This document shows positions 18,248 through 28,445 of a stretch of DNA of 53,308 nucleotides, in pieces (within the stretch, counting starts at the first letter, position 1; each line of letters begins with the position of its first letter). The notes below the pieces were generated by a model. That model searched no databases and had not been told where the DNA came from. It was given only the letters and a program-made list of their open reading frames with translations. A program made the translations under genes and the position numbers. The DNA is from Laspinema olomoucense D3b (GTDB taxonomy: Bacteria; Cyanobacteriota; Cyanobacteriia; Cyanobacteriales; Laspinemataceae), in assembly GCF_025370785.1 (NCBI RefSeq), contig NZ_JAMXFA010000043.1:1-53308 (forward strand), read 5' to 3'.

Positions 18248-18512
18248 AAGAGTTGAACAAAAAATCGAGAAACCAATGGCAGCAAGCCGCCAGGTAGGTC
18301 ACTCTACTATTACGATAGTCGAAATCAGGCAGATTGGCTGGCCGAGGAAAAAGGGCCGTTGAAAACCTTGGGGTGTCCCGAATAAAGGAAGGTAGACCAC
18401 ACTAGGGTGCTCAGTCAAAGGCGCGATCGCCACCCAGGGGAAAAGAGCGCAGGGAATTCCCCAGCTCCCATTCCCAGTGTTACATTGTAGGCAATCACTA
18501 TGCGGAAGAACT

Positions 18513-21470
18513 ATGAATTATCTCTCAAAGCAAGTAAATCCTAAAGAAGTTGCGGATATTTGGATGAGTAAATTTTGGCTAAATAGGCGAAATGGATTGA
18601 GAATTTTGGTTGCGATCGCCTTTGGAAGTTTTTTCTATCCTCTTAGCAGTCCAGCCCAGGCACAAATCTTTCCTGATGGAACACTTCCCAGTCCAAGCGT
18701 GGTAACAAATGAAGGGACAATTCAGAGGATTACGGGAGGGACAGAAATGGGAGAAAGCCTCTTCCATAGCTTCCAGGAATTTTCTTTGATGACCGGCAAT
18801 ACCGCCTTGTTTGAAAATTCATTAACCGTAGAAAATATCCTAACTCGAATTACAGGAGTAAACAGTTCCCTCATTGATGGAATCATCCGCGCCAATGGCA
18901 GTGCAAATCTGTATTTAATCAATCCCAACGGCATTGTTTTCGGTCCGAATGCTCAACTCAACATCGGAGGTTCATTTTTTGCCAGTACCGCCGAGAGTAT
19001 AGTCCTAGGAGATGGAACTTTATTTAGTGCGATCGCCCCAGAAGCACCCCCATTGCTGACCCTCAACGTGCCGGTGGGGTTACAATTTGGGGCCAATCCG
19101 GGGAACATTGGGGTTCAGTCGCAAGGGGTAAACAGTAGCGGAGAACCCGTGGGATTGCAAGTGTTGCCGGGACAAACTCTGGGACTATTTGGGGGGAACG
19201 TGCTCCTAGATGGGGGACAAGTGCGATCGCCCGGAGGACGGATAGAAGTGGGTAGCGTAGGCGGCAATAGCCGGATTAGTCTAACACCGACGGACCGGGG
19301 GATGAAGGCGGGATATGAAGGGGTCGAAAGCTTCCAGGATATTCAACTGACGCAACAGAGTGGGATCAACACCAGTGGGGATGGGGGAGGAACCATTCAC
19401 CTGCAAGGACGGCGAATCGCCGTAGGGGAAGGGTCTCAGGTCCTGGCAGTCAATGTCGGGTCACTTCCGGGGGGATCTCTCAATATCAAAGCCTCTGAAG
19501 CCGTCGCCATTACCGGCGCTGACCCGGAGAATTTTACCGCAGTTTTCAGCGATACTCGGGGAGTGGGGACCGGGGGAGACTTGAATATTGAAACGGGACA
19601 ATTTTTAGTCCAGGGGACCGGATTGGTCTCTGCCAGCACCTTTGGACAAGGGGCCGGGGGAAATCTTATCATAAAAGCCGCCGATTCGATTACCGTGATT
19701 GGGGCTGGATTGGAGCCATTACAATTATTGATTGGGGGAGCATTAAGCGGACAACTGCAACCGGAAGATCGCATCGGGGGTTTGGTAATGGGAACCGTGG
19801 GAGAAGCACCCACGGGGAATATGACCTTAGAAGCGGGGAATGCGATTGGGTTGTATAATGGCGCATTAATTTATAGACCGACCTTTGGGGATGCGGCAGG
19901 GGGTAACCTGCTGATGAGGGCGGGAAATAAGATAGAAGCGATCGCCGCTGGGGTGTTATCCAATACTGCCTTTGGGAGTGGCGGTTCTGCCGGGGATGTT
20001 ACCATTGAAACTCGCAACCTGATTATCACCGATGGCACTGTGATTTCCAACGGCACCCTGGGGAATGGTCCCGGGGGGAATATTACCGTCAATGCCTCAG
20101 AGATGGTGGAAATTAGCGGAACCGTACCAGGAAATATCCTACCGACGGGAATTTTAAATAACACCTTATTTGGGACTGGGACTGGGGGTGACGTGACGAT
20201 TAAAACTGCCCGGTTAATTAATCGCGGGGGTGGATTGATTACGACCAATAGTGGTGGGGGAAATATTAGCATTGGAGTGGTGCCATTTGGGGGAGTGGGA
20301 GGGAATATTACCATTGAAGCGAGTGAGTCAGTGGAGATTTCCGGCGTGTCCCCGGATGGGAAAGTCACCAGTGGTCCGGGGACAACGACATTTAGTGAGA
20401 ATCCGGCGGGAAATTTAACGATTTCCACTGGGAAGTTAACTATTAGTGAGGGGGCGATCGTGTCCTCAGCGACGTTTAATAGTGGGGATGGGGGAACCCT
20501 GACGGTGAATGCTTCAGAAGGGATTGATATTTCCGGACAGTCGCCGATTACCGGATTACCGAGTACCTTAGTTTCCTCTTCCGGACGGGCAGATATTCCG
20601 GATTTGGAAGTCACCGGATCTGGGGGAAACTTGCGCGTGAGCACCGGAGAATTAGTGGTTCGGGATGGAGCAACTTTAGATGTGAGGAGTTTTGGGGCAG
20701 GGAATGCCGGGACTTTAGAAATTGTCGCCGACGCCGTGCGGGTAGATACTGGGGGGAGTTTGAATGCGGCAACAGTTTCCGGTGCCGGGGGTAACATTCA
20801 ACTGCGATCGCCCACCCTGCTGTTACAGCGCGGGGGCAATATCACTACTAATGCCGGGAATACCGATGGAGGGAACATTGCGATCGATACCCAAATTTTA
20901 ACCGCTTTTGATAATAGTGATATTACAGCCAATGCCTTAGCAGGACGAGGGGGACGAGTCAGCATCAGTGCCGAGGGTATCTTTGGTACCGAATTTCGCG
21001 AAGCAGACACCCCGCGCAGTGATATTACCGCCACCTCGGACCTGGGACCAGAGTTTAGCGGTACTGTGGAACTGAACACCCCCGATGCAGATTCCAGCTT
21101 GGGAGTTGTGCAGCTACAAGATAATTTTGTAAATGCAGATCAACTGATTGCTCAGAACTTCTGTGCCACAGGAGAAGTGAGTAGCTTTACGGTGACGGGA
21201 CGAGGAGGACTGCCCGACTCTCCCACGGAACTGCTGAATTCTACGGTGATTTTAGATGATTTGCGCCTGGTGCAGAGTGAGGGAACAGCAGTCCAGGGTC
21301 AATCCAATCCAGGTGGGGAGATCACGGGAGAGAAAATGGCTCAACCGACTCCCCTGGTAGAAGCGCAAGGCTGGAGTGTTAGCCCAGAGGGGACCGTGGT
21401 TTTAGTGGCCCAAGCCCCCCAGGTTACCCCGCTCAGTTCTTGGCTTAAGCAACAGAATTGTGGAGATTAA
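18513..21470 (+). CDS. TpsA-like exoprotein, filamentous haemagglutinin N-terminal domain
   Basis: This is a predicted two-partner secretion substrate, exported by a TpsB outer-membrane pore and folded as a beta-helix. The 985-residue protein has a signal peptide ending near PLSSPAQAQ and the TPS domain (about residues 45-270) with NGSANLYLINPNGIVFGPNA and GGSFFASTAESI. About 500 residues of Gly/Asn-rich beta-helix repeats follow, including recurring GNITVNASE-type units. It ends with a conserved NFCATGEVSSFTVTGRGGLP segment and a unique tail. ATG 18513 has GGAAG upstream; a GTG 12 codons earlier is less likely. A close paralogue follows 149 bp downstream. No tpsB gene is visible in the window. 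Confidence 0.9.
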   Translation: MNYLSKQVNPKEVADIWMSKFWLNRRNGLRILVAIAFGSFFYPLSSPAQAQIFPDGTLPSPSVVTNEGTIQRITGGTEMGESLFHSFQEFSLMTGNTALFENSLTVENILTRITGVNSSLIDGIIRANGSANLYLINPNGIVFGPNAQLNIGGSFFASTAESIVLGDGTLFSAIAPEAPPLLTLNVPVGLQFGANPGNIGVQSQGVNSSGEPVGLQVLPGQTLGLFGGNVLLDGGQVRSPGGRIEVGSVGGNSRISLTPTDRGMKAGYEGVESFQDIQLTQQSGINTSGDGGGTIHLQGRRIAVGEGSQVLAVNVGSLPGGSLNIKASEAVAITGADPENFTAVFSDTRGVGTGGDLNIETGQFLVQGTGLVSASTFGQGAGGNLIIKAADSITVIGAGLEPLQLLIGGALSGQLQPEDRIGGLVMGTVGEAPTGNMTLEAGNAIGLYNGALIYRPTFGDAAGGNLLMRAGNKIEAIAAGVLSNTAFGSGGSAGDVTIETRNLIITDGTVISNGTLGNGPGGNITVNASEMVEISGTVPGNILPTGILNNTLFGTGTGGDVTIKTARLINRGGGLITTNSGGGNISIGVVPFGGVGGNITIEASESVEISGVSPDGKVTSGPGTTTFSENPAGNLTISTGKLTISEGAIVSSATFNSGDGGTLTVNASEGIDISGQSPITGLPSTLVSSSGRADIPDLEVTGSGGNLRVSTGELVVRDGATLDVRSFGAGNAGTLEIVADAVRVDTGGSLNAATVSGAGGNIQLRSPTLLLQRGGNITTNAGNTDGGNIAIDTQILTAFDNSDITANALAGRGGRVSISAEGIFGTEFREADTPRSDITATSDLGPEFSGTVELNTPDADSSLGVVQLQDNFVNADQLIAQNFCATGEVSSFTVTGRGGLPDSPTELLNSTVILDDLRLVQSEGTAVQGQSNPGGEITGEKMAQPTPLVEAQGWSVSPEGTVVLVAQAPQVTPLSSWLKQQNCGD

Positions 21471-21619
21471 AAGGGAAATCAATTGGTAGGGGGGTCAGGG
21501 GAGAGGTTGGAAATAGTTGGGGCGATCGCTCATTTTGTGCTACAACCCTGGTGGGGTTCGCGAAGAAACCATTAGAGGAAAAATCGCCCACTCTTTTCCT
21601 TTTAAACAGGTTAAAATGA

Positions 21620-24568
21620 ATGCTTCATTTCAGCCGAGTCCATTCTCACGAATTTATCCGATTATTTTCTAAGTCATTCGGTCTAAAGCCCCGCCATGTC
21701 ATCACGCTTTCAGGAGTGTTAATCCTGTGGAGTGGATCATTGAGATGCGCTGGCAAAGCCGAGGCGCAAATCATGCCCGATGCCAGCCTGAATCAACCCA
21801 GCCTTGTTACCCCCGATGGCACGATTTATCGAATTACCGGAGGCACAGAAATTGACGGAAATTTATTCCATAGCTTTCAGGAATTTTCTCTGAGAATGGG
21901 TAATACGGCCTGGTTTGAAAATTCAGGGAGGGTAGAAAATATCCTGACCCGAATTACAGGGGAAAATCTTTCCACCATTGATGGCATTATCCGCGCCAAT
22001 GGCAGTGCAAATCTCTATTTAATCAATCCTAACGGGATTGTTTTTGGTCCCAATGCTGAGTTAAAGATTGGTGGTTCATTTTGGGCGAGTACCGCCGAGA
22101 GTATAGTTTTAGGAGATGGGACTCTATTTAGTGTGATCGACCAAGAATCATCCCCATTGCTGAGGGTAAACGTGCCAGTCGGGTTACAATTTGGACCCAA
22201 CCCAGGGACTATTGTGGTGCAATCTCAAGGGATAGATAGAGAAACCGGAGGATTGCAAGGGTCACCGGGGCAAACCTTGGGATTATTTGGGGGAAATGTG
22301 TTGCTGGAGGGGGGACAAGTGCGATCGCCTGGAGGACGGATTGAGATAGGTAGCGTGGGAGGCAATAGCCGGATCAGTCTAAGCCCCACGGAACGGGGAA
22401 TTCAAGGGGGATATGATACTGTAGAGGGTTTTCAAGACATTCAACTCACCCAACAGAGTCGGATCAATACCAGTGGAGAGGGGGGAGGAACAATTCACCT
22501 GCAAGGGCGGCAAATCGCGATTTCAGAAGGCTCTCAGATATTGGCTCTGAATATGGGTTCCCAACCTGGGGGACCTGTGAATATAAAAGCTACGGAGTTA
22601 GTCGCACTCACTGGCGCGGATCCCGAGAATTTTAGTGCAATTGTGAGTGACAGTCAGGGAGTAGGGACCGGGGGAGACTTGACGATCGCAACGGGACAAT
22701 TTTTACTCCAAGGCACAGCCTTTTTATCCGCCAGTAGCTTTGGATCCGGTGCTGGGGGAAATCTCAACATCAATGCCGCCGATTCCATCACCCTGATGGG
22801 GGTAGGATTTGGACCCTTAGAACTGGTGCTGGGAGCTGCATTAACGGGACAACTGCAACCGGGCGATCGCATTGGCGGATTGTTTGCCGGAACCGTCGGC
22901 GTGGCCCCAGCGGGGAATATCACCTTAGAGGCAGGGAATGGGATTGGATTGTATAATGGGGCGATCGTCTTTAGTCCCACCTTTGGTACAGAATCCAGCG
23001 GGGAAATTCAGATGCGGGCAAACCATCGCATCGAGGCGATCGCCAGTGGAATTTTTTCCAATACTGCCCTCGGCAGTGCCGGATCAGCGGGAAATATTGA
23101 GATTGAAACACCTCATTTGAGGATTCAAGACGGGAGCATCATTTCTAGTTCCACCTTGGGAACTGGACCGGGTGGAGATATTACCATTAATGCCTCCCAG
23201 AGGGTGGAAATCTCCCGTACCATACCCGAGAACCTCCTGCCCACAGGCATTCTAAATAACACCGTGTTTGGGTCGGGGACCGGGGGAGATATTAAAATTA
23301 CCACGGGACAGTTGAGCATTCGTGAGGGAGCATTAATTGTCACCAGTACCGGAACAGGTCCCAACGTCGGTTCCCTAGCTGCCGGGGGACCCGGGGGCAA
23401 TATTCAAATAGAGGCGAGGGAGTCGATAGAAATTGTGGGAGTCTCTTCCGATGGAGCAGTAACCAGTAGTATTGCTACCAGTACCTTTGGGAATCCCCCA
23501 TCTGGTAATCTCACTATATCTACGGGGCAGTTAACCCTAACGGAGGGGGGAATCGTTTCCACCGGGACCTTTGGTTCCGGGAGTGGTGGAACCCTGACGG
23601 TGAATGCTACGCAAGGGATGCACCTTTCTGGGAAATCGCCGATTACGGGACTGCCGACGGGTTTAGATTCCTCGTCAGGACGTGCGGATTTCGAGAATCA
23701 GGAGATTAGCGGATCTGCCGGGGACCTGCGCATTAACACCGGACAGTTGCGGGTTCGGGATGGGGCAAATATTGATGTGAGGAGCTTGGGATCGGGTAAT
23801 GCGGGTACTCTAGAAATTATGGCGGAGTCGGTCCAGTTGGATACGGGAGGGAGTCTCAATGCCACCACCGTTTCTGGTGCAGGGGGTAATATTGAACTGC
23901 GATCGCCGGATATATTACTCTTTAATGGCAGTAATATCACCACCAACGCCGGGAATACCAACGGCGGAAATATTACCCTCCAGACCCGAGTTTTGAGCGC
24001 CTTGGGAAATAGTGACATTACTGCTAATGCCCTAGCGGGACGGGGTGGACGAGTTAGTATTAATGCCGAAGGCATCTTCGGGACCGACTTTCGACAGACC
24101 CCCACTACCAGTAGTGACATTACCGCCACCTCTGAACTGGGACCGGAGTTTAGCGGTTCCGTCGAACTGAATACCCCAGATACGGATTCGAGTTTAGGAA
24201 TTGTGTCATTGCAAGAAAATTTTGTAGATGCTGCTCAACTGATTGCCCAAAACTTCTGTGCCAAGGGTCAAGGGAGCCGCTTTACCATTACGGGACGAGG
24301 GGGTTTACCCGCCTCTCCCACGGAAACCCTCAATCCGTCAGTCATTTTAAATGATTTGCGCCTCGTTCCTACGGCAGGAACGCGGGTTCAGGGTCAAGCG
24401 GGGTCAGAAGAGGTCCTCCCTGGGAGCAAAGAACCCCAGAACCCGTCCCTGGTGGAAGCCCAAGGCTGGCGGGTCAATCCAGGGGGGACGGTGGTTCTGG
24501 TCACTGAAACCCCCCGAGTCAGCCCTCACAGTTCCTGGTTGAGGGCTGGGGTGGATTGTCGGCAATGA
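21620..24568 (+). CDS. TpsA-like exoprotein, paralogue of the preceding gene
   Basis: The 982-residue protein shares the order and most motifs of the previous one: a signal peptide, a TPS domain with LINPNGIVFGPNAELKIGG, Gly/Asn-rich beta-helix repeats and the C-terminal QNFCAKGQ...TITGRGGLP segment. The signal peptides differ in sequence (here ending near AGKAEAQ). The two genes clearly arose by tandem duplication and then drifted. They may be alternative surface proteins using one secretion pore encoded elsewhere. Confidence 0.9.
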   Translation: MLHFSRVHSHEFIRLFSKSFGLKPRHVITLSGVLILWSGSLRCAGKAEAQIMPDASLNQPSLVTPDGTIYRITGGTEIDGNLFHSFQEFSLRMGNTAWFENSGRVENILTRITGENLSTIDGIIRANGSANLYLINPNGIVFGPNAELKIGGSFWASTAESIVLGDGTLFSVIDQESSPLLRVNVPVGLQFGPNPGTIVVQSQGIDRETGGLQGSPGQTLGLFGGNVLLEGGQVRSPGGRIEIGSVGGNSRISLSPTERGIQGGYDTVEGFQDIQLTQQSRINTSGEGGGTIHLQGRQIAISEGSQILALNMGSQPGGPVNIKATELVALTGADPENFSAIVSDSQGVGTGGDLTIATGQFLLQGTAFLSASSFGSGAGGNLNINAADSITLMGVGFGPLELVLGAALTGQLQPGDRIGGLFAGTVGVAPAGNITLEAGNGIGLYNGAIVFSPTFGTESSGEIQMRANHRIEAIASGIFSNTALGSAGSAGNIEIETPHLRIQDGSIISSSTLGTGPGGDITINASQRVEISRTIPENLLPTGILNNTVFGSGTGGDIKITTGQLSIREGALIVTSTGTGPNVGSLAAGGPGGNIQIEARESIEIVGVSSDGAVTSSIATSTFGNPPSGNLTISTGQLTLTEGGIVSTGTFGSGSGGTLTVNATQGMHLSGKSPITGLPTGLDSSSGRADFENQEISGSAGDLRINTGQLRVRDGANIDVRSLGSGNAGTLEIMAESVQLDTGGSLNATTVSGAGGNIELRSPDILLFNGSNITTNAGNTNGGNITLQTRVLSALGNSDITANALAGRGGRVSINAEGIFGTDFRQTPTTSSDITATSELGPEFSGSVELNTPDTDSSLGIVSLQENFVDAAQLIAQNFCAKGQGSRFTITGRGGLPASPTETLNPSVILNDLRLVPTAGTRVQGQAGSEEVLPGSKEPQNPSLVEAQGWRVNPGGTVVLVTETPRVSPHSSWLRAGVDCRQ

Positions 24569-24898
24569 GGAAAGGTGAGGAAAGGTAAGGATATTTATTC
24601 TTAATTCTCCCTCATTCGCCCTCTTTTCAGAGGAGAGGGAGAATGAGTGGAGTGTAGGGAAGGAGGGGATTAAATCGCTTAGGGAAGTCTATTTTTAGGG
24701 TGCAATAGCTCTTGTCTGTGTCTGGGGGAGGGGAGAGCTAACCCCCCAACCCCTTTCCCTCCCTCTCCTTTTAGAATTTGTCACAAACCTGAACTTGTAA
24801 GGAGGTTAGGGGGTATCTTGAGGAATTATACAGAGGATTTATTTTATTGTCAGAGGTTCAAGAAATAATCACGATTCATTCCCAAAGGACATCCAAAA
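24569..24898. other. Intergenic region before the CHAT gene
   Basis: No gene is seen. The region has pyrimidine-rich CCCTCC/CTCTCC runs around 24740-24775 and a purine-rich run near 24620-24660. Only the last part, with AAGGA at 24884-24888 serving the next gene, has a clear role. Confidence 0.4.
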
Positions 24899-27547
24899 AT
24901 GCAGAAATTTAGATTTATTATTGTTGCCTTGTTGGGTTTTAGTTTAAGCCTGAGTGTTCGGGTAGCTTGGGGGTTGAGTCCTGATGGATCATCCTCCTTA
25001 AGTTTGAATGCCCAAGCGGTTACGGAATTATTAACTCAAGGAAAAAGTCGCTATGAAGCGGGACAGTTTTCTGAGGCAGTGCAGTTTTGGGAACAGGCGG
25101 CGATCGCCTTTTCAGAAGAAGGGAATTTATTGGGTCAAGCCCAGGCATTGAGCTTTTTGTCGTTAGGGTATCAGAGTTTAGGAGAGTATCCCAAAGCCAG
25201 CGAGGCGATCGCCTCCGCACAAGAGGCTATTGCCCAAGTTTCTAAAGGCGATCAAGGCGATCGCGAAACCGTCCGCGCCCAAATTCTCAATGCAGAAGGT
25301 CGTTTACAATTCTTCCGGGGAAATGCAGAAGCAGCCTTAACTACCTGGCAAGAAGCCACCGATGCTTATCGCCAAGCGCAAGACCCGACGGGGGAAATTC
25401 TCAGCCAAATTAATCAAGCCCGGGCGATGCAAGGACTAGGACTCTATCGCCGTGCTACCACCCTATTAGAACAGGTGGAAGAACGATTACAAAACCAGTC
25501 CGATCGCTCGATTCAAGCGGTAGGATTATTAAACCTGGGAGAGGTCCGGCGAGCAAGTGGAGCATTTGAGGAGTCGGAACGACTGTTGCGCCAAGCCTTA
25601 ACTTTACAAAACAACCGGGCCTCTACGGAACAAAGCGGGGCAATTTTATTAAGTTTGGGCAATACCTTACGGGCCTTAAATAATTCAGAGGAAGCGATTC
25701 GCCTCTATCAAACTGCGGCGGAAACGGCGAGTCAATTTCCTCAAATCAAACTGCAAGCGCAATTAAATCAACTCAGTTTATTAATTGAAACCGAAAATTG
25801 GGAAAAAGCCCGCCCACTGAGTGGGGAAATTTCTGAACCCCTTTCCCTGTTATCGGCCTCTCGACCGGGAATTTATGCGCAAGTGAATTTTGCCACAAAT
25901 CTGATTTGCCTAGAACAGCAAAAAGCGAACTGCCTCGGACAGGAAGAAGAAAATCCCATTCCGGGAAAATTTCAGTTTGGGGGAACGATTCTTTTATTAG
26001 AAAAGGCAGTCATCGCCGCGCGGGAGATTACGGATCAACGGGCTGAGTCTTATGGTTTGGGAAATTTAGGGAGAATTTATGAAGAAATGGGCGAGGTGAA
26101 GAGAGCCCGAGAGTATAGTGAAACTGCCTTAAATATTGCTCAAACCATTCAAGCCTCGGATATAGCCTATCAGTGGCAATGGCAATTAGGAAGACTGCGG
26201 ATTCAGAGTGGAGATAAACCCGGGGCGATCGCGGCTTATAGTGAAGCGGTAAATAGCTTGCAATCTCTCCGCAGTGATTTGGTGGCGATTGATCGTCAGG
26301 TGCAGTTTTCTTTCCGCGATCGCGTCGAACCTCTCTATCGACAACTGGTGAGTTTATTGCTCGATCGCGCCAAAGAAGTCGAACCTCAACCCGCCCAAGA
26401 CTATCTCAAACAAGCTCGGGCCACCATTGAATCCCTGCAACTGGCAGAACTGGATAACTATTTTAAAGATGCCTGTTTGGATGTGCAACCGGAGCAAATT
26501 GATGAAGTAGACCCAACAGCGGCTACACTTTATCCCATGATTTTGCCCGATCGCTTGGCGATGATTGTCTCCATTTCTGGACAACCCCTCCTCCAGTATG
26601 AAACCCTCCAACCTGCTGCCGAAATTGAGAACACCCTAGAGCAATTCCAGCAATTTCTTAACCCGGCTTTTTCTAACCGGCAGCGGTTACAATTGTCCCA
26701 AACACTCTATGATTGGTTAATTAGACCGGCGGAAGCCTCATTAGCTGAAAATGGCGTAGAAACCTTAGTTTTTGTCCTGGATGGGTTCTTGAGAAATCTA
26801 CCCATGTCAGCCCTCCATGATGGCGATCGCTATGTCATTGAGCGCTATAATATTGCTCTAACTCCGGGCTTACAACTCCTCGCCCCGCGACCCTTAACGG
26901 GGGAAACAATTCAAGTCCTCAGTGCGGGAATTACCGATGCAAGGCAGGGTTTCAGTGCATTACCGGGGGTGCAAATTGAATTAGAGCAGATTGGAGATTC
27001 GGTCCCGAATGCCAAAATTTTGCTCGATCGCGAATTTACCGAATTAAACCTGGCGACTGCGATCGCTGCGGTGGATTTCCCCGTGATTCATTTAGCTACT
27101 CACGGTCAATTTAGCTCCGATTCTGAGCAAACCTTTATTCTGACTTGGGATGATAAAATTCGCGTTACTGAGTTTGAAGAACTGCTACAGACTCGGGAAT
27201 CGGGGTTAGCAAATCCCATTGAATTACTGGTGCTGAGTGCCTGTCAAACCGCTGCCGGAGATAAACAGGCTGGTTTAGGCTTGGCGGGGGTCGCGGTGCG
27301 CTCTGGTGCAAGGTCTACCTTAGCCACCCTGTGGGCGGTGAATGACCAATCTACCGCCCTGTTAGTCACGGAATTTTACCGCAATTTGGTGGGCGTGGCA
27401 ACGACCGACGGAATCCCCCAATCTGGACAATTGCCCATGAGTAAAGCTCAAGCCCTGCGTCAGAGTCAGTTAACCTTATTACAAGACCCGAAATATGAGC
27501 ATCCCTTTTATTGGGCACCCTTTGTACTGGTTGGAAATTGGCTCTAA
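24899..27547 (+). CDS. Secreted TPR-CHAT domain protein (caspase-like)
   Basis: CHAT proteins are clan CD (caspase-type) cysteine peptidases. This 882-residue protein has a signal peptide (about 1-25), TPR-like helical repeats (about 45-460) and a C-terminal CHAT domain (about 600-882). Catalytic His is H735 in HLATHGQFSS and catalytic Cys is C782 in VLSACQTAAG, both intact. Because of the signal peptide it acts outside the cytoplasm. It lies downstream of two TpsA exoproteins on the same strand with 330 bp between, so processing or quality control of those exoproteins is an inference. AAGGA upstream supports ATG 24899. Confidence 0.92.
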   Translation: MQKFRFIIVALLGFSLSLSVRVAWGLSPDGSSSLSLNAQAVTELLTQGKSRYEAGQFSEAVQFWEQAAIAFSEEGNLLGQAQALSFLSLGYQSLGEYPKASEAIASAQEAIAQVSKGDQGDRETVRAQILNAEGRLQFFRGNAEAALTTWQEATDAYRQAQDPTGEILSQINQARAMQGLGLYRRATTLLEQVEERLQNQSDRSIQAVGLLNLGEVRRASGAFEESERLLRQALTLQNNRASTEQSGAILLSLGNTLRALNNSEEAIRLYQTAAETASQFPQIKLQAQLNQLSLLIETENWEKARPLSGEISEPLSLLSASRPGIYAQVNFATNLICLEQQKANCLGQEEENPIPGKFQFGGTILLLEKAVIAAREITDQRAESYGLGNLGRIYEEMGEVKRAREYSETALNIAQTIQASDIAYQWQWQLGRLRIQSGDKPGAIAAYSEAVNSLQSLRSDLVAIDRQVQFSFRDRVEPLYRQLVSLLLDRAKEVEPQPAQDYLKQARATIESLQLAELDNYFKDACLDVQPEQIDEVDPTAATLYPMILPDRLAMIVSISGQPLLQYETLQPAAEIENTLEQFQQFLNPAFSNRQRLQLSQTLYDWLIRPAEASLAENGVETLVFVLDGFLRNLPMSALHDGDRYVIERYNIALTPGLQLLAPRPLTGETIQVLSAGITDARQGFSALPGVQIELEQIGDSVPNAKILLDREFTELNLATAIAAVDFPVIHLATHGQFSSDSEQTFILTWDDKIRVTEFEELLQTRESGLANPIELLVLSACQTAAGDKQAGLGLAGVAVRSGARSTLATLWAVNDQSTALLVTEFYRNLVGVATTDGIPQSGQLPMSKAQALRQSQLTLLQDPKYEHPFYWAPFVLVGNWL

Positions 27548-28445
27548 AGGGTGACAATCCGGTGACGTTTGTCATCACACAGAAGGGGAGGAGAACAAGA
27601 GGGTAAATAATTGAAATTAAGGGAAAAATGGGCCTGCTGACTGGGGGAAATGATCACGGGTGAGCAATATCATACACCCCGGATCAAGGGGATTGATTGA
27701 AGTCTGAACTGGCACAGCACTGGGATCTATTGCGAGTCTTGTAGGAATTCGATAGCAAAGGGGTGGGAGTAGCTTGGTGCTTACTGTAGCAAGGGAGCAA
27801 GAGGCTCCCACTCCTGAATTTTAGGGTCAGACTGTTGCAAGACTCGCTACAGAATGGAGTTAAAGCAATTCCTAAATTGCGCTGATCTGGATGGTGAAAT
27901 CAGAAAATTTGCTTAAGTTTTGTAATTCTCTGGCCGAGAGAATTTACTCCCTGGGATTGTAAAATTTTGATGAACTAGAAACCGGAATTAAGGAAGGGGG
28001 CGCACTGAGCCATAAAAGGCCTCTTTTCCGTGTCCGATCTTGCCTTCAAGCTGTGGAGTCGGATTGTCCCGGACCTCTGTAGTACCGTTTTGACGCCGAG
28101 TTTAATCAAAAATTTTGCAAAGGGGGCGATCGCCTATAGACAGAGGTAATTTAGCTTGTTATAGTAAACGTATAAAAGCCTATCGGGTGCTAAATTTGGG
28201 AGCCGAATCCGTCGGGATTCATTCAGCCACTTCATGGTGGTAATTTGTAGATAACTAGACAGGGCAAGCCAATCGAGTCAATCAGCAGAATTTCTCACTC
28301 CCTGAGAACATCCAGTGCAGATTAAGCCAAATTATTTTAGAGAGCGGTTCGTTCCTAATGGGCAACCTTGATCCCTAAAATTAGAAATCTTAGAGAGGCG
28401 CTGACCCTGAGTCCCCCCATCGAATCATTAAAAGGTAGCAAAATC
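27548..28445. other. Long intergenic region with nested inverted repeats
   Basis: No convincing gene. It carries the nested inverted repeats at 27732-27847 and a tetraloop hairpin GAATCC-GTCG-GGATTC at 28205-28220. The stretch from about 28240 to 28445 probably holds the promoter and leader of the DUF928 gene. A short minus-strand frame near 27617-27811 is likely spurious. Confidence 0.5.
27732..27847. repeat. Nested inverted-repeat element
   Basis: Outer arms GCGAGTCTTG (27732-27741) and CAAGACTCGC (27838-27847) are perfect. Inner arms GTGGGAG (27763-27769) and CTCCCAC (27805-27811) are also perfect, and GGGAGC/GCTCCC (27793-27809) offers an alternative stem. This layout suits a MITE-like element or a structured RNA. 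Confidence 0.6.

Noticed and set aside
19871-20797. Long antisense frame (308 residues) inside the first TpsA gene
   Set aside because: It mirrors the Gly-rich repeat codons of the sense gene as Pro/Val-rich sequence; no independent evidence of coding.
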